Positions 41,391 to 51,302 are shown, counted from the stretch's first letter. The stretch is DNA of 55,852 bases from Peptococcaceae bacterium UBA6116 (GCA_002423425.1 DIWC01000028.1:1-55852); one strand, 5' to 3'. The notes: a model not told the origin generated them from the sequence alone. Made by a program: numbers and translations.

Positions 41391-42794
41391 CTATACAGCT
41401 CCCAACTGTTTAGCTTTTTCAACAGCCTCTTCAATTACCCCGACAAACTGGAAGGCTTCTTCAGGCAGTGCATCATGCTTGCCTTCACATATTTCTTTAA
41501 ATCCTCTGATCGTTTCTTTGATTGGCACATATTTACCTTTCATGCCGGTAAATGCCTCGGCCACACTGAACGGCTGAGAAAGAAAACGCTGAATGCGGCG
41601 CGCTCTCTGCACAATGTGTTTATCATCTTCAGACAACTCGTCCATCCCCAGAATAGCAATAATATCTAGAAGTTCCTTATAACGCTGAAGGATTTTTTGC
41701 ACTTTACGTGCCACGGCGTAATGTTCCTCTCCTACTATTGACGGTGTAAGCATTTGTGAAGAGGAATCTAATGGATCCACAGCGGGAAAAATTCCTATTT
41801 CTGAAATAGCACGAGAAAGAACTGTGGTAGCGTCCAGATGGGCAAACGCTGTAGCAGGGGCAGGGTCTGTCAAATCATCGGCCGGTACATAGATGGCTTG
41901 AACAGAGGTTATTGACCCCTTTTTAGTCGAGGTAATCCTTTCTTGCAGGTTTCCCATTTCCGTTGCAAGAGTTGGCTGATATCCTACCGCTGAAGGCATA
42001 CGTCCCAAAAGTGCCGATACTTCCGATCCAGCCTGAGTAAAACGGAAAATGTTATCAATAAAGAGAAGCACATCTTGCCCTTGTTCATCTCTGAAGTATT
42101 CCGCTTGGGTCAAACCGGTAAGTCCCACCCTAAGACGGGCACCAGGGGGTTCGTTCATCTGACCGAACACCATCGTCATCTTGTTGATAACTCCTGATTC
42201 TTTCATCTCGTTCCAAAGATCATTTCCTTCACGAGTACGTTCACCAACGCCGGCGAAAACCGAAATCCCGCCGTGCTGAGTAGCAATATTATTTATGAGC
42301 TCCTGAATGAGAACAGTCTTGCCAACTCCAGCACCACCAAACAAGCCGATCTTTCCGCCCTTAGCATAAGGCGCCAACAGATCAATAACCTTTATCCCCG
42401 TTTCAAGCATGGTATCGGTTGTTGACTGCTCAATAAACGACGGGGCTTTTCTGTGAATAGGAAACTTCTGAGCTGTATTTACTTGTGGCAAATTGTCAAT
42501 TGGTTCACCCAAGACGTTAAACATCCGGCCTAAAGTTTCGTTACCGACACTAACCGTAATCGGTGCTCCCGTATTAAGGGCATCCATCCCCCTTGTCAGA
42601 CCGTCGGTAGAAGACATTGCCACACAACGTACCGTGTCATTTCCAAGATGCTGTGCAGCTTCCAAGGTAAGATTCATGTTTTTTTCTTCGTTTTTAATGA
42701 TAATAGCACTATTAATCTCCGGCAGCAGATCAGGATCAAATACAATATCAACTACCGGACCCATGACTTGAATTACTTTACCTATATTTGACAC
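41391..42794 (-). CDS. atpD: ATP synthase F1 beta subunit
   Basis: The 467-aa catalytic subunit has Walker A GGAGVGKTVLIQELI (about residues 149-163), catalytic glutamate in GVGERTREGNDL, Walker B DVLLFIDNIFRFTQAGSE and the DELSEDD C-terminal switch loop (DELSEED in most species). Six alternating alpha/beta subunits form the ATP-making head. The GTG start at 42794 follows AAAGGAGGTTTGC. Confidence 0.98.
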   Translation of the reverse strand: MSNIGKVIQVMGPVVDIVFDPDLLPEINSAIIIKNEEKNMNLTLEAAQHLGNDTVRCVAMSSTDGLTRGMDALNTGAPITVSVGNETLGRMFNVLGEPIDNLPQVNTAQKFPIHRKAPSFIEQSTTDTMLETGIKVIDLLAPYAKGGKIGLFGGAGVGKTVLIQELINNIATQHGGISVFAGVGERTREGNDLWNEMKESGVINKMTMVFGQMNEPPGARLRVGLTGLTQAEYFRDEQGQDVLLFIDNIFRFTQAGSEVSALLGRMPSAVGYQPTLATEMGNLQERITSTKKGSITSVQAIYVPADDLTDPAPATAFAHLDATTVLSRAISEIGIFPAVDPLDSSSQMLTPSIVGEEHYAVARKVQKILQRYKELLDIIAILGMDELSEDDKHIVQRARRIQRFLSQPFSVAEAFTGMKGKYVPIKETIRGFKEICEGKHDALPEEAFQFVGVIEEAVEKAKQLGAV

Positions 42795-42835
42795 AGGCTA
42801 GCAAACCTCCTTTGTTAAGGTACTCTATCCGGCAG

Positions 42836-43684
42836 CTACTCCAGAGCCGCAGCTCCTCCTACGATTTCGGAGATCTCCTTGGTAATTGCCGCCTGGCGTG
42901 CTCTGTTCATTGCCAGGGTCAGTTTTCCTATCATTTCCTTCGCATTTTCTGTAGCTGAGTCCATTGCCGTCATCTTAGCCCCCATCTCGCTTGTCTTACT
43001 CTCCAGCAAAGCACTAAAAATCTGACTCTTAATATAACTCGGAAGCAGTTTTTCCATCATCTGCTGGGGAGACGGCTCAAATATATACTGACCGCCGGCC
43101 TTCTCTGATGATGGCTCAATCGGCAGTAATTTCATCACTGTGGGTTCCTGGGAAATAATTGAGATAAACTTAGAATAAACGAGGTAAACCTCATCAACTT
43201 CTCCTGAGGTATATAATTCTATGACTTTCTCAGCAATCTTACTTGCTTGGTTATAATCAGAATTATCACCAAGACCAGTAAACTGGGCTAATATTTGATA
43301 ATTACGTCTTAAGAAATAGTCATTCCCTTTACGCCCTACCGTAACCAGCCCGACTCCGGCGTCTCTTTCCACCTCAAGGATTTCTTTGATCGTGCGGATT
43401 AGGTTAGCATTAAAGCCACCGCAAAGCCCACGATCAGATGTTACAAGAATATAGCCTATTCTTTTAACCGGACGTTTCTCCAAGAGTGGATGGCTTGCAC
43501 CTGTCCGCGTCTGAACCAGACGAGCCAGCACATCCTGAATTTGTCTGGAATACGGGCGGGAGACGATAACTTTCTCTTTAGCTTTCCGCAACTTGGCCGT
43601 TGCAACCATCTTCATAGCCTTGGTAAGCTGCTGCATATTAGCCACACTACGGATTCGTCTGCGAATATCACGTACTCCTGCCAC
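42836..43684 (-). CDS. atpG: ATP synthase F1 gamma subunit
   Basis: The 282-aa rotor shaft begins AGVRDIRRRIRSVANMQQLT and ends TLAMNRARQAAITKEISEIV, the two long helices of the coiled-coil axle. The middle shows SDRGLCGGFNANLIR. I place the start at GTG 43684 (MAGVRDIRR after conversion), which matches the family and has AGGTG six bases upstream; a GTG three codons earlier is possible. It lies between atpA and atpD. Confidence 0.95.
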   Translation of the reverse strand: MAGVRDIRRRIRSVANMQQLTKAMKMVATAKLRKAKEKVIVSRPYSRQIQDVLARLVQTRTGASHPLLEKRPVKRIGYILVTSDRGLCGGFNANLIRTIKEILEVERDAGVGLVTVGRKGNDYFLRRNYQILAQFTGLGDNSDYNQASKIAEKVIELYTSGEVDEVYLVYSKFISIISQEPTVMKLLPIEPSSEKAGGQYIFEPSPQQMMEKLLPSYIKSQIFSALLESKTSEMGAKMTAMDSATENAKEMIGKLTLAMNRARQAAITKEISEIVGGAAALE

Positions 43685-43702
43685 TTCATACACCTACTCT
43701 TT

Positions 43703-45211
43703 CTAGACTAAAAAGCCTTGTTTGAACTCATTGATCGAATCGCCAATCTCTTTCATGAGTTCATCGGAAAGAGCTTTTTCCGTACGGATCTTTTCCGGTA
43801 TGTGACCTTTTACCGTACGCATGAAGCGCAGAAGCTCCTGTTCGAAACTTTTCATTCTTTCCAAAGGAACATCATCAATAAATCCTCTGGTAGCTGCAAA
43901 TATTACCAGTACCTGCTCTTCCACTGGCATAGGCTGATATTGTCCCTGCTTAAGAATCTCCATCGTCTTCTGGCCACGATTAAGACGCGCTTGCGTAGCT
44001 TTGTCAAGGTCCGATCCAAACTGAGCAAAGGCTGCAAGTTCACGATAAGATGCCAGATCCAGGCGAAGCTGACCTGATACCTGTTTCATAGCCTTAATCT
44101 GGGCAGAGCCGCCGACCCTGGAAACAGAAATCCCCACGTTGATTGCCGGACGAAATCCTGAATAAAACAGGTCTGCTTCAAGAAAAATCTGTCCATCAGT
44201 AATGGAAATAACATTAGTCGGGATATAAGCTGAAACGTCTCCGGCCTGAGTCTCAATAATAGGCAGGGCAGTCAGTGAACCGCTGCCTTTTTCCGGCGAG
44301 AGATTGGCTGCACGCTCCAACAAACGGGAATGTAAGTAAAAAACATCTCCGGGATAGGCTTCACGTCCAGGAGGACGCTTCAGCAAGAGTGAGAGTTCTC
44401 TATAGGCTACAGCCTGTTTGGAAAGGTCATCGTAGACCACAAGCACGTGCTTCCCTTTATCTCTAAAATACTCTCCCATTGTACAGCCCGAATATGGCGC
44501 AATATAGAGCATTGGAGCCGGATCCGAAGCAGTAGCCATGACTACGATAGAATAATCCATTGCTCCATGATCTTCCAGCTTTTTTACAACACTTACTACG
44601 GTTGATTGTTTTTGACCAATTGCTACATAAATGCAAATACAATTCTGGCCCTTCTGATTAATAATCGTATCGACAGCAAGAGCTGTCTTTCCGGTCTGAC
44701 GGTCACCAATAATTAACTCGCGCTGTCCGCGTCCAATAGGAACCATGGCGTCAATTGATTTTAGACCAGTCTGCAAAGGTTCTTGCACTTTCTTTCTATC
44801 AACAACACCCGGAGCAGGAGACTCTATTGGGCGGTAGCCCGAAGCTGCAATTTCTCCTTTCCCGTCAACCGGTTGACCAAGAACGTTGACAACCCGACCG
44901 ATAAGCGCCTCCCCTACGGGGACTTCTACGATCCTGCCTGTCCGTTTGACTTGATCCCCTTCTTTAATGGTTTCGAATGGACCTAAAATAATACATCCAA
45001 TATTATCTTCTTCCAAGTTCATAGCCATGCCATATATTCCACCAGGAAACTCTAAGAGTTCCCCCGACATCGCTTTTCCCAAGCCATAGATACGAGCGAT
45101 GCCATCACCCACCTGAATGACCGTGCCTACATCAACAACTTCTAAGGCGGATTCATAATGCTCAATCTGCTGTTTAATAATTGAACTAATTTCTTCCGGA
45201 CGCAAATTCAT
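43703..45211 (-). CDS. atpA: ATP synthase F1 alpha subunit
   Basis: The 502-aa non-catalytic nucleotide-binding subunit begins NLRPEEISSIIKQQIEHYES and carries Walker A GDRQTGKTALAVDTI (about 169-183), YSGCTMGEYFRDKGKHVLVV, the Walker B region and the arginine-finger motif SVSRVGGSAQ. It assembles with beta in the F1 head. A perfect family match in length. It follows atpH by 4 bp. Confidence 0.98.
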   Translation of the reverse strand: MNLRPEEISSIIKQQIEHYESALEVVDVGTVIQVGDGIARIYGLGKAMSGELLEFPGGIYGMAMNLEEDNIGCIILGPFETIKEGDQVKRTGRIVEVPVGEALIGRVVNVLGQPVDGKGEIAASGYRPIESPAPGVVDRKKVQEPLQTGLKSIDAMVPIGRGQRELIIGDRQTGKTALAVDTIINQKGQNCICIYVAIGQKQSTVVSVVKKLEDHGAMDYSIVVMATASDPAPMLYIAPYSGCTMGEYFRDKGKHVLVVYDDLSKQAVAYRELSLLLKRPPGREAYPGDVFYLHSRLLERAANLSPEKGSGSLTALPIIETQAGDVSAYIPTNVISITDGQIFLEADLFYSGFRPAINVGISVSRVGGSAQIKAMKQVSGQLRLDLASYRELAAFAQFGSDLDKATQARLNRGQKTMEILKQGQYQPMPVEEQVLVIFAATRGFIDDVPLERMKSFEQELLRFMRTVKGHIPEKIRTEKALSDELMKEIGDSINEFKQGFLV

Positions 45212-45215
45212 CCTT

Positions 45216-45788
45216 TCAGCTCACCCCTACTTCCTGCTGAGGTTTATACGATGATTTTATCAATTCCTTACGCATTTTATTCAATGCCGTTGCAATTGAG
45301 CCGTCCATCACACGGTCCCCAATCTGCAGCTTAGCTCCACCAATTAGCTGGGAATTTACCTCGGTTATTAATTGAACATTTTTACCGGTACATTTTGAGA
45401 TTACCTGTTTGAGTTTTTCCTCTTGATCCGAAGACAATGCTGTAGCGCTTACTACCTTAGCTTCAATCAAATTTCGGACTTGGTTGGCAAGACGTGTAAA
45501 TTCTCGTTGAATCATTGCTAAGATGTTCTGCCTTCGGCGGTCAATCAACAAAAATACGAAATGTATCGTCATCACGGAAACATTATTATCTAAAATTTTG
45601 GCCATAATATCCTTTTTAACTTCGGCTTCAATATTGGGATGGTTTAACAAATGTTTAAGCTCGTTATTTTGGGATAGCATTTCAGCCAGAAATTTTAATT
45701 CGTTGTCGGTCTGGTCAAGCACCGACATCTCGACAGCTAGTTCAAAGAGAGCTTGAGCATATCTGCGCGCCAACGCTCCAGTTAACAT
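45216..45788 (-). CDS. atpH: ATP synthase F1 delta subunit
   Basis: The 190-aa peripheral-stalk subunit begins ALARRYAQALFELAVE and ends GGAKLQIGDRVMDGSIATAL with the C-terminal conserved motif. It joins the top of F1 to the b-subunit stalk. Its start overlaps the end of atpF by 7 bp, so the two are translationally coupled. Confidence 0.95.
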   Translation of the reverse strand: MLTGALARRYAQALFELAVEMSVLDQTDNELKFLAEMLSQNNELKHLLNHPNIEAEVKKDIMAKILDNNVSVMTIHFVFLLIDRRRQNILAMIQREFTRLANQVRNLIEAKVVSATALSSDQEEKLKQVISKCTGKNVQLITEVNSQLIGGAKLQIGDRVMDGSIATALNKMRKELIKSSYKPQQEVGVS

Positions 45789-46342
45789 GGCCGATCGCCT
45801 ACCTCTTGAATAAATTGTTCAATAAGTGCTTCCTGCCCTCTCATATCAAGCTGGTGCTGAATTATTTTTTCAGCAACGGCAATCGACATATCTATAACCT
45901 GAGCCTTAACATCGGCAATCGCTCTGTCTCGCTCCCGTTCAATGTCCGCAAGAGCGCCCTGCTTGATCTTTTCTGTTTCTTTGCGGGCTTCAATCAGAAT
46001 CTCCTCAGCTCGTTTTTCACTATTTTTAGTAGCTTTTTCAATAATAGACTGAGCTTCCTGCCGGGCCTTTAGCATTTCCTGCTGATACTCCAGCCTGATT
46101 TTTTCGGCGTCCTTTCTCTCCTGCTCAGCTTGAGCAAGATTATCAGCAATGAACTGACGGCGACTTTCCATGATTTTCATTAGAGGTTTCCAGGCATACC
46201 TTGCTAAGATCCAAACTAAAATAAGGAAAGATATTAGTTGAACAAAGTACGTGTAGTCAAAATGTAACGGGCTGTTCGTCGTAGGACCAGCAGCAGCAAC
46301 TGAGGCAATCGTATTGCTAAAACCTATTACGAAGGGATTCAA
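45782..46342 (-). CDS. atpF: ATP synthase Fo b subunit
   Basis: The 186-aa subunit has one N-terminal membrane helix (about 33-50, VQLISFLILVWILARYAW) and a long charged helix (AQAEQERKDAEKIRLEYQ...). It forms the peripheral stalk as a dimer. The N-terminus before the helix is longer than usual by about 15 residues. The TTG start at 46342 follows GAGGAGGGG; a shorter start within this extension cannot be excluded. Confidence 0.95.
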   Translation of the reverse strand: MNPFVIGFSNTIASVAAAGPTTNSPLHFDYTYFVQLISFLILVWILARYAWKPLMKIMESRRQFIADNLAQAEQERKDAEKIRLEYQQEMLKARQEAQSIIEKATKNSEKRAEEILIEARKETEKIKQGALADIERERDRAIADVKAQVIDMSIAVAEKIIQHQLDMRGQEALIEQFIQEVGDRPC

Positions 46343-46426
46343 GCGATATTTCCCCTCCTCTCTATTTAGAGCAGTAAATTATTGCGGTGATGTAAGCAAA
46401 TCGGTGCATTTTATTGAAGTACAACC

Positions 46427-46660
46427 TTAGGACTTCGTAAAGTACATTAACAGGGCCATGATGATTGACAAAAGGGGAAGTACCTCAACCAGAGCAATGC
46501 CGATAAACATTGTGCTCATCAAAGTTCCTCTGGCTTCAGGCTGACGCGCGATCCCATCAATTGTACTGCCAATAACGTTTCCATTACCAATAGCAGCCCC
46601 AATAGCGGCACCCGCAGCGGCAAGCCCAGTACCTATCAATGCAGCAGCAGTGATATCCAT
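46427..46660 (-). CDS. atpE: ATP synthase Fo c subunit
   Basis: The 77-aa hairpin of two helices contains the loop ARQPE and the ion-carrying glutamate in FIGIALVEVLPLL. The first helix has no Gln, and the residue after the glutamate is Val rather than Ser/Thr; both are absent features of sodium-type rings, so this ring probably carries protons. Normal length. A gap of 85 bp separates it from both neighbours. Confidence 0.97.
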   Translation of the reverse strand: MDITAAALIGTGLAAAGAAIGAAIGNGNVIGSTIDGIARQPEARGTLMSTMFIGIALVEVLPLLSIIMALLMYFTKS

Positions 46661-46745
46661 ATTAAATTTCCTCCTTTAAATTAAAAAATTACTTAGTATT
46701 TTTTAATTTCAGACTGCTTCTTTAGCGCTGAAAATAATACCATTA

Positions 46746-47507
46746 TCAGTGTTCCTCTTCGATAGCTTGGCCAACATAAGCCACAGTTAATATTGTAATA
46801 ACATAGGATTGGATGACTCCTATAAATACGCAAAATATAAGCCAGAATGGCATGGGAATAATTCCGCCGAACGCAAATATACCCGGGATCATTAAAATTA
46901 CTGCAATCAAGATTTCTCCGGCATAGATATTGCCGAATAACCGGAAAGCTAAGGTCAAGGGCTTGGCGATAAAGTCAATAACATGAAGTATTACAAAAGG
47001 CGGATAGGGTTCAAGAAAGTGTTTAAAGTAATGCGCGCCTTTATATTTGAGTCCATAAACAAGTACTAAAATAATCGTTATTGTGGACAAGGCAAAGGTA
47101 GTATTCACATCTGCTGTTGGCGACTGAAGCGTGGTTGTTCGCGCACTGAAAATTGCTCCCCCAAACATCTCGTTGATTCTGGCAAATTCAACGTGACTAA
47201 GGAGGGGTGCAAATATATTTGGAATCAACCCAATGAGGTTTGCAAACAAAACAAACATGATAAGGCTAAGAAGATAAGTAAGCAATGACGATCCTTTTTT
47301 ATAGTCCATATTATCAGAGATGAGGCCTCTGACAAAATCGATAATCCATTCCAAAACGTTTTGCAGTTTTCCGGGTGTACCGTTTGTCATCTTACGTATC
47401 CCGAGAAAGACAAAGGCTAAAAGGACTATCATAACTACCCATGTCATGATAAGCGTTTTTGCATGCACAGTACCATTACCCAATACCCATAAAACAGTTT
47501 CATGCAT
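46746..47507 (-). CDS. atpB: ATP synthase Fo a subunit
   Basis: The 253-aa membrane protein contains the proton channel: five to six helices, with the essential arginine in FIAKPLTLAFRLFGNIYAGE and the C-terminal IQSYVITILTVAYVGQAIEEEH. The ATG follows the atpI-like stop directly (TAA-ATG). Partner of the c-ring. Confidence 0.96.
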   Translation of the reverse strand: MHETVLWVLGNGTVHAKTLIMTWVVMIVLLAFVFLGIRKMTNGTPGKLQNVLEWIIDFVRGLISDNMDYKKGSSLLTYLLSLIMFVLFANLIGLIPNIFAPLLSHVEFARINEMFGGAIFSARTTTLQSPTADVNTTFALSTITIILVLVYGLKYKGAHYFKHFLEPYPPFVILHVIDFIAKPLTLAFRLFGNIYAGEILIAVILMIPGIFAFGGIIPMPFWLIFCVFIGVIQSYVITILTVAYVGQAIEEEH

Positions 47508-47873
47508 TTATTTTTCACCACCTTTCCTGTACCTTAGCTGTTGCCTTAGGAATATTATGGGGATAACTATACCTACTATCATTCCTATAGCTATATAGAA
47601 AAGCCACTTTGGCTGGAACTTCGCTACAACAGCAAAAACCGAAGTAATCATTACCAGCCTGAAGAATAAGCTTTTATAGTATGTTTTTACGGCCGCTCTT
47701 TGGTCTCTACCCATAGCCTTTCGAGCATCCTTAAACGACCATTCTACATTAATAATTCCTGTTTGAAAACCTATTAGTAAACCGATAAGATCATAATTTT
47801 CTGTCCAAAATATCCCAACTAAGGTTGAGGCACAAAACACCGCCGTAAAAATTTTTAATAAATTATTGTTCAT
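47508..47873 (-). CDS. atpI: AtpI-like ATP synthase assembly protein
   Basis: The 121-aa small membrane protein has about four hydrophobic helices (LLKIFTAVFCASTLVGIFW first) and a conserved-type VEWSFKDARKAMGRDQRA loop. AtpI aids c-ring assembly in other bacteria; the family is poorly conserved, so the assignment rests on position between atpZ and atpB. It overlaps atpZ by 4 bp (ATGA). Confidence 0.8.
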   Translation of the reverse strand: MNNNLLKIFTAVFCASTLVGIFWTENYDLIGLLIGFQTGIINVEWSFKDARKAMGRDQRAAVKTYYKSLFFRLVMITSVFAVVAKFQPKWLFYIAIGMIVGIVIPIIFLRQQLRYRKGGEK

Positions 47874-48103
47874 GGTTTATCGTCTATCTTCCCCAATTTA
47901 GCAAAAAACAAAATAAGATAGCCTATGCCAAGTAAGACACCAGCTACCATTAAAATTAGCTTAAGCCAAGGATCTGTTCCTAACTGGAAATCAAGAAAAT
48001 TTCCTAAGAAATATCCTCCAACTACTAAGCCGACATTAGCAGTAGCAATCGTTGACCCCAAGGCCATATTCTTGACCCAGTTGCTATTGTTTTTGTCAGC
48101 CAT
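47870..48103 (-). CDS. atpZ: AtpZ/AtpQ small membrane protein
   Basis: The 77-aa protein has two membrane helices (TANVGLVVGGYFLGNFLD and LILMVAGVLLGIGYLILFF) and the family motif GTDPWLKL. AtpZ forms a complex with AtpI in Bacillus, proposed to act in magnesium or calcium transport for the synthase. It is the first gene of the atp operon. The 181-bp gap upstream contains a GTGCC/GGCAC hairpin (near 48146-48166) and AT-rich promoter-like DNA. Confidence 0.85.
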   Translation of the reverse strand: MADKNNSNWVKNMALGSTIATANVGLVVGGYFLGNFLDFQLGTDPWLKLILMVAGVLLGIGYLILFFAKLGKIDDKP

Positions 48104-48284
48104 CAGATTTTACCTCGATTCTTTTGTTATATAAACGCAGAAGCCGTGCCAATTATTAAACGGCACCAAGATATAGTAAAATCAAGTATCTATTTCTTAT
48201 ATCAAAAAAAATTACTTCAAAAGAATTTTCTCTTATCATTGTTTATTTTTATATAAAAACTATTATGTGTTTTTTCCATAATGT

Positions 48285-49424
48285 TCAATTGTTATTTAGT
48301 TTATCAATAATAATTTTTGTTATTCTCTCACCGGATCTTCCATCCCCGTATGGATTTGCCGCCTTAGACATCTTTTCATATACTTGTTGTTCGGAAAGCA
48401 ACTTAGCCAAACTGTCGACTACTCTTTCATACTTTGTACCGACCAGCAATACGGTTCCGGCATCTACAGCTTCAGGGCGTTCTGTAGTATCTCTTACTAC
48501 AAGTACAGGTATGCCAAGAGAGGGGGCTTCTTCCTGTATCCCGCCAGAATCCGAAATAATAAGGTGGGCCCTGGCTTCAAGATTTACAAATGGTTCATAA
48601 TCCATCGGCTCAACTAAATATACTCTGTCATTGCCGCCTAAAACCTCCGCCACTACTTTTCTGACTGTAGGGTTTTTATGCATTGGAAAGATGACATATG
48701 TATCCGGAAACTTTCTTAGAATAGTATCCAAGGCATGATAGATTTGCCTCATGGGTTCTCCCCAATTCTCTCGGCGGTGGGTAGTCATTAGAATCAGACG
48801 TTTATCCTTATTGTTCTGGAAAATACTACTTAATTCTGAATTAACAAAACTATATTCCGGTTTAACAGTAGCCAGCAACGCATCAATTACAGTATTGCCT
48901 GTTACATAAATATTCTCCGGCGAAACACCTTCGCGCAAAAGATTATTCTTCGATACTTCCGTAGGAGCAAAATGCAGATCGGCTAAACCAGTGGTTAGTT
49001 TTCTGTTAATCTCTTCCGGCCAAGGCGAATATTTCTTCCCTGTCCTTAAGCCCGCTTCAATATGACCTATTGGAATCTTATGATAAAAGGCAGCCAGAGC
49101 TGAAACAAAAGTAGTAGTAGTATCACCTTGCACCAAGACGATATCCGGTTTCTCCTGTAACAAAATTTTATCAATTCCTGTAATTACACCAGAGGTAAGG
49201 CTTGTTAATGTTTGACCCTGTTTCATTAAATTAAGATCATAATTTGGAACGATGTCAAAAAGGCTAACAACTTGATCAAGCATCTCTCTATGTTGAGCAG
49301 TAAGGACGACACAGCATTCGACTTCTTCCTGTCTTTCTAAAGCTTTGACAACAGGCGCCATTTTTATTGCTTCAGGCCTTGTGCCAAATACTACCATGAC
49401 CTTAAATCTTTTCTGTTCCGCCAC
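48285..49424 (-). CDS. wecB: UDP-N-acetylglucosamine 2-epimerase (non-hydrolysing)
   Basis: The 379-aa GT-B-fold enzyme converts UDP-GlcNAc to UDP-ManNAc for teichoic acid or capsule. Motifs are VVFGTRPEAIKMAPV, LTAQHREMLDQV, VQGDTTTTF, GHIEAGLRTG, LMTTHRRENWGEP and SDSGGIQEEAPSLGIPVLV. The start is GTG behind GGAGGGCAAAAA. It lies between comEB and the atp operon, a typical Firmicutes order. Its product would be the donor for the TagA/WecG-type transferase at 34787-35500. Confidence 0.95.
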   Translation of the reverse strand: MAEQKRFKVMVVFGTRPEAIKMAPVVKALERQEEVECCVVLTAQHREMLDQVVSLFDIVPNYDLNLMKQGQTLTSLTSGVITGIDKILLQEKPDIVLVQGDTTTTFVSALAAFYHKIPIGHIEAGLRTGKKYSPWPEEINRKLTTGLADLHFAPTEVSKNNLLREGVSPENIYVTGNTVIDALLATVKPEYSFVNSELSSIFQNNKDKRLILMTTHRRENWGEPMRQIYHALDTILRKFPDTYVIFPMHKNPTVRKVVAEVLGGNDRVYLVEPMDYEPFVNLEARAHLIISDSGGIQEEAPSLGIPVLVVRDTTERPEAVDAGTVLLVGTKYERVVDSLAKLLSEQQVYEKMSKAANPYGDGRSGERITKIIIDKLNNN

Positions 49425-49596
49425 TTTTTGCCCTCCATCAATTCTAAGCCATATTATAGCTTATCCTTTAAAAGCTGCTAATTCTTTGTTATATTAATAC
49501 ATTTTATACCAATTAAAGGAATGTATATAACAATATTCTAGCACAATAGAAAATAACGTCAATTTAAATATAGTCCTTATTCTACAAAAAGGATCA

Positions 49597-50052
49597 TTAT
49601 TCGCTGTTTCCAAACCGGATATTCCTCTTCTTCCCTTGTTCGTCAAGAAATACTACCCTTTTGATCATAGCATTCTTAATCATTCTCTTGCAAAGTAAAC
49701 ATGGCTCTGCCGAAGCTGGCCCTCCGTCGTATGCATAACCCGATATGTAAATCGTCGACCCTTGCATCTTAACCGGATCACCGGCAATAATAGCATTTTG
49801 TTCAGCATGAACTGCAACACATAGTTCATATCTTTCCCCTTTAGGAACATTATACTGTTCCCGTACGCATTCCCTTGTATCTATACAGTTGGGCTCACTT
49901 CTTGCCGCTCCGTTGTAGCCTGTACTGACTATGATATTGTCTTTAACAATAACAGCGCCATAATTACGGCGAAGACAGGTTGAACGTTTAGCTATTAAAC
50001 GGGCGATATCTAAAAAATACTCATCCCATAAAGGCCTGATTTGATTCTCCAT
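49597..50052 (-). CDS. comEB: Deoxycytidylate deaminase / ComEB
   Basis: The 151-aa zinc deaminase has the catalytic HAEQNAI motif (zinc His and proton-shuttle Glu, near residue 83) and PCLLCKRMI with the two zinc cysteines (near 118). It turns dCMP into dUMP for thymidylate synthesis; in Bacillus the gene is comEB, transcribed with competence genes. Start at an ATG with AGAAAAGGT upstream. It is monocistronic here, between wecB and speB. Confidence 0.92.
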   Translation of the reverse strand: MENQIRPLWDEYFLDIARLIAKRSTCLRRNYGAVIVKDNIIVSTGYNGAARSEPNCIDTRECVREQYNVPKGERYELCVAVHAEQNAIIAGDPVKMQGSTIYISGYAYDGGPASAEPCLLCKRMIKNAMIKRVVFLDEQGKKRNIRFGNSE

Positions 50053-50327
50053 ACCTTTTCTCCTTGACTAAAGATACTTTTCCTTACTGTCATCCCGGAT
50101 ATCTCCTTAATGCAGCATGGATATTATCTCACTCATAAAATCCCCCCAATGCCCAATGCTTATTACTTATCTTACGGCTGTTTTCTTGACCTTTCTTGTA
50201 ATTCCAATCAGGGTTTTAAGTAGGGTTTGGTACAAATAAAATAATTAGCGCTCTTTTATGTATTATAGGATTAATTGTTACCAATAACAACATCGTTATA
50301 AAGAGCCCGGTGAGCAGACCCTAACGC

Positions 50328-50357
50328 AAAAAAGGAGCACTCCCACTTTTTAAGGCA
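50328..50357 (-). terminator. Probable terminator of speB
   Basis: The minus strand has AAAAAGTGGGAG, a short loop and CTCCTTTTTT, about 50 bp behind the speB stop. The stem is short and imperfect. In the remaining gene-free stretch 50053-50403 I see only AT-rich sequence that may hold the comEB promoter. Confidence 0.5.
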
Positions 50358-50403
50358 ATACCCCTTCTATCTATCAATAAAACCTTTTGGCTATTTTTTA
50401 ATA

Positions 50404-51279
50404 TTATTTTAAGAAAGCAAGAATAGCTTCTCTAACTAATTTTGCTGCCAGAATAGCGGTTCGTTCACTAAAATCAAGTTGGGGACATACTTCCACAAGG
50501 TCAAAACCAACAACATCTGTTTTCCCCAAAAGATGAATTGCTTTTGTAATCTCCGCCGCCGTACACCCTCCTGGTTCCTGTGTGCCGGTCCCTGGAGCAA
50601 ACGCAGGATCTACGATATCAATATCTAAAGATACATATACAGGCTTATCTGTTAACTCATCAAGGATCTCGTTTAATGGCTCCACAACCTGTAGCGGAAA
50701 CATTCTGGTATTTTCCTTCGCAAAATCAAATTCTTCTTTTATTCCTGAACGAATACCGAACTGGTATACCTTGAAAGGCCCCAGTGTCTCTACAACTTTA
50801 CGCATAACCGTTGAATGGGAATAATTTTCCCCATAGTAATTATCTCGCAAATCAGCGTGAGCATCAAAATGCACAATTCTTAAATCAGGATATTTTCTGA
50901 AAAATGCTCTAATAATCGGATAACTAACCAAATGCTCTCCGCCAAGAAAAATTGGAAACTTCTTATCCTGAAGAAGATTATCAGTTGCTAGTTCAATCAT
51001 ATCGAGAGATGCACTTACATTTCCAAAAGGAAGTCCGAGATCGCCAAAGTCACAATAATTATAGTCCTCTAAGCTCTTATCTTGGTAGATACTGTACTCT
51101 TCTATAGCTTTAGAAACATTGCGAATACTTAAGGGGCCACTTCGTGACCCCGGTTTGTAGCTTGCTGTAAAGTCCATCGGTAATCCAATAATTACAGCCT
51201 GCGCCTCTTCATAAAAGGTCTTGGCGCCTAAAAATATTCCTTGTTTCTCTAAAATCTTACGAAGTATTTTTTCCGACAT
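50404..51279 (-). CDS. speB: Agmatinase / ureohydrolase family
   Basis: The 291-aa binuclear manganese enzyme splits agmatine to putrescine and urea. Metal ligands are visible in GGEHLVSYP (His), IVHFDAHADLRDNY (DxHxD) and SLDIDIVDPAFAPGTGTQEP (DxD). The family also includes arginases and formimidoylglutamases; the text GSRSGPLSIRNVS and the length favour the agmatinase branch, but the substrate is a prediction. No speA or speE gene is nearby, although speE often precedes speB in Firmicutes. Start at an ATG 24 bp behind the GT2 gene end. Confidence 0.9.
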   Translation of the reverse strand: MSEKILRKILEKQGIFLGAKTFYEEAQAVIIGLPMDFTASYKPGSRSGPLSIRNVSKAIEEYSIYQDKSLEDYNYCDFGDLGLPFGNVSASLDMIELATDNLLQDKKFPIFLGGEHLVSYPIIRAFFRKYPDLRIVHFDAHADLRDNYYGENYSHSTVMRKVVETLGPFKVYQFGIRSGIKEEFDFAKENTRMFPLQVVEPLNEILDELTDKPVYVSLDIDIVDPAFAPGTGTQEPGGCTAAEITKAIHLLGKTDVVGFDLVEVCPQLDFSERTAILAAKLVREAILAFLK

Positions 51280-51302
51280 ATATTAAATTCCATTCCTAAA
51301 TC

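Noticed and set aside
46427..46660. A sodium-type c-ring
   Set aside because: The Gln in helix 1 and the Ser/Thr after the glutamate that bind sodium are absent.
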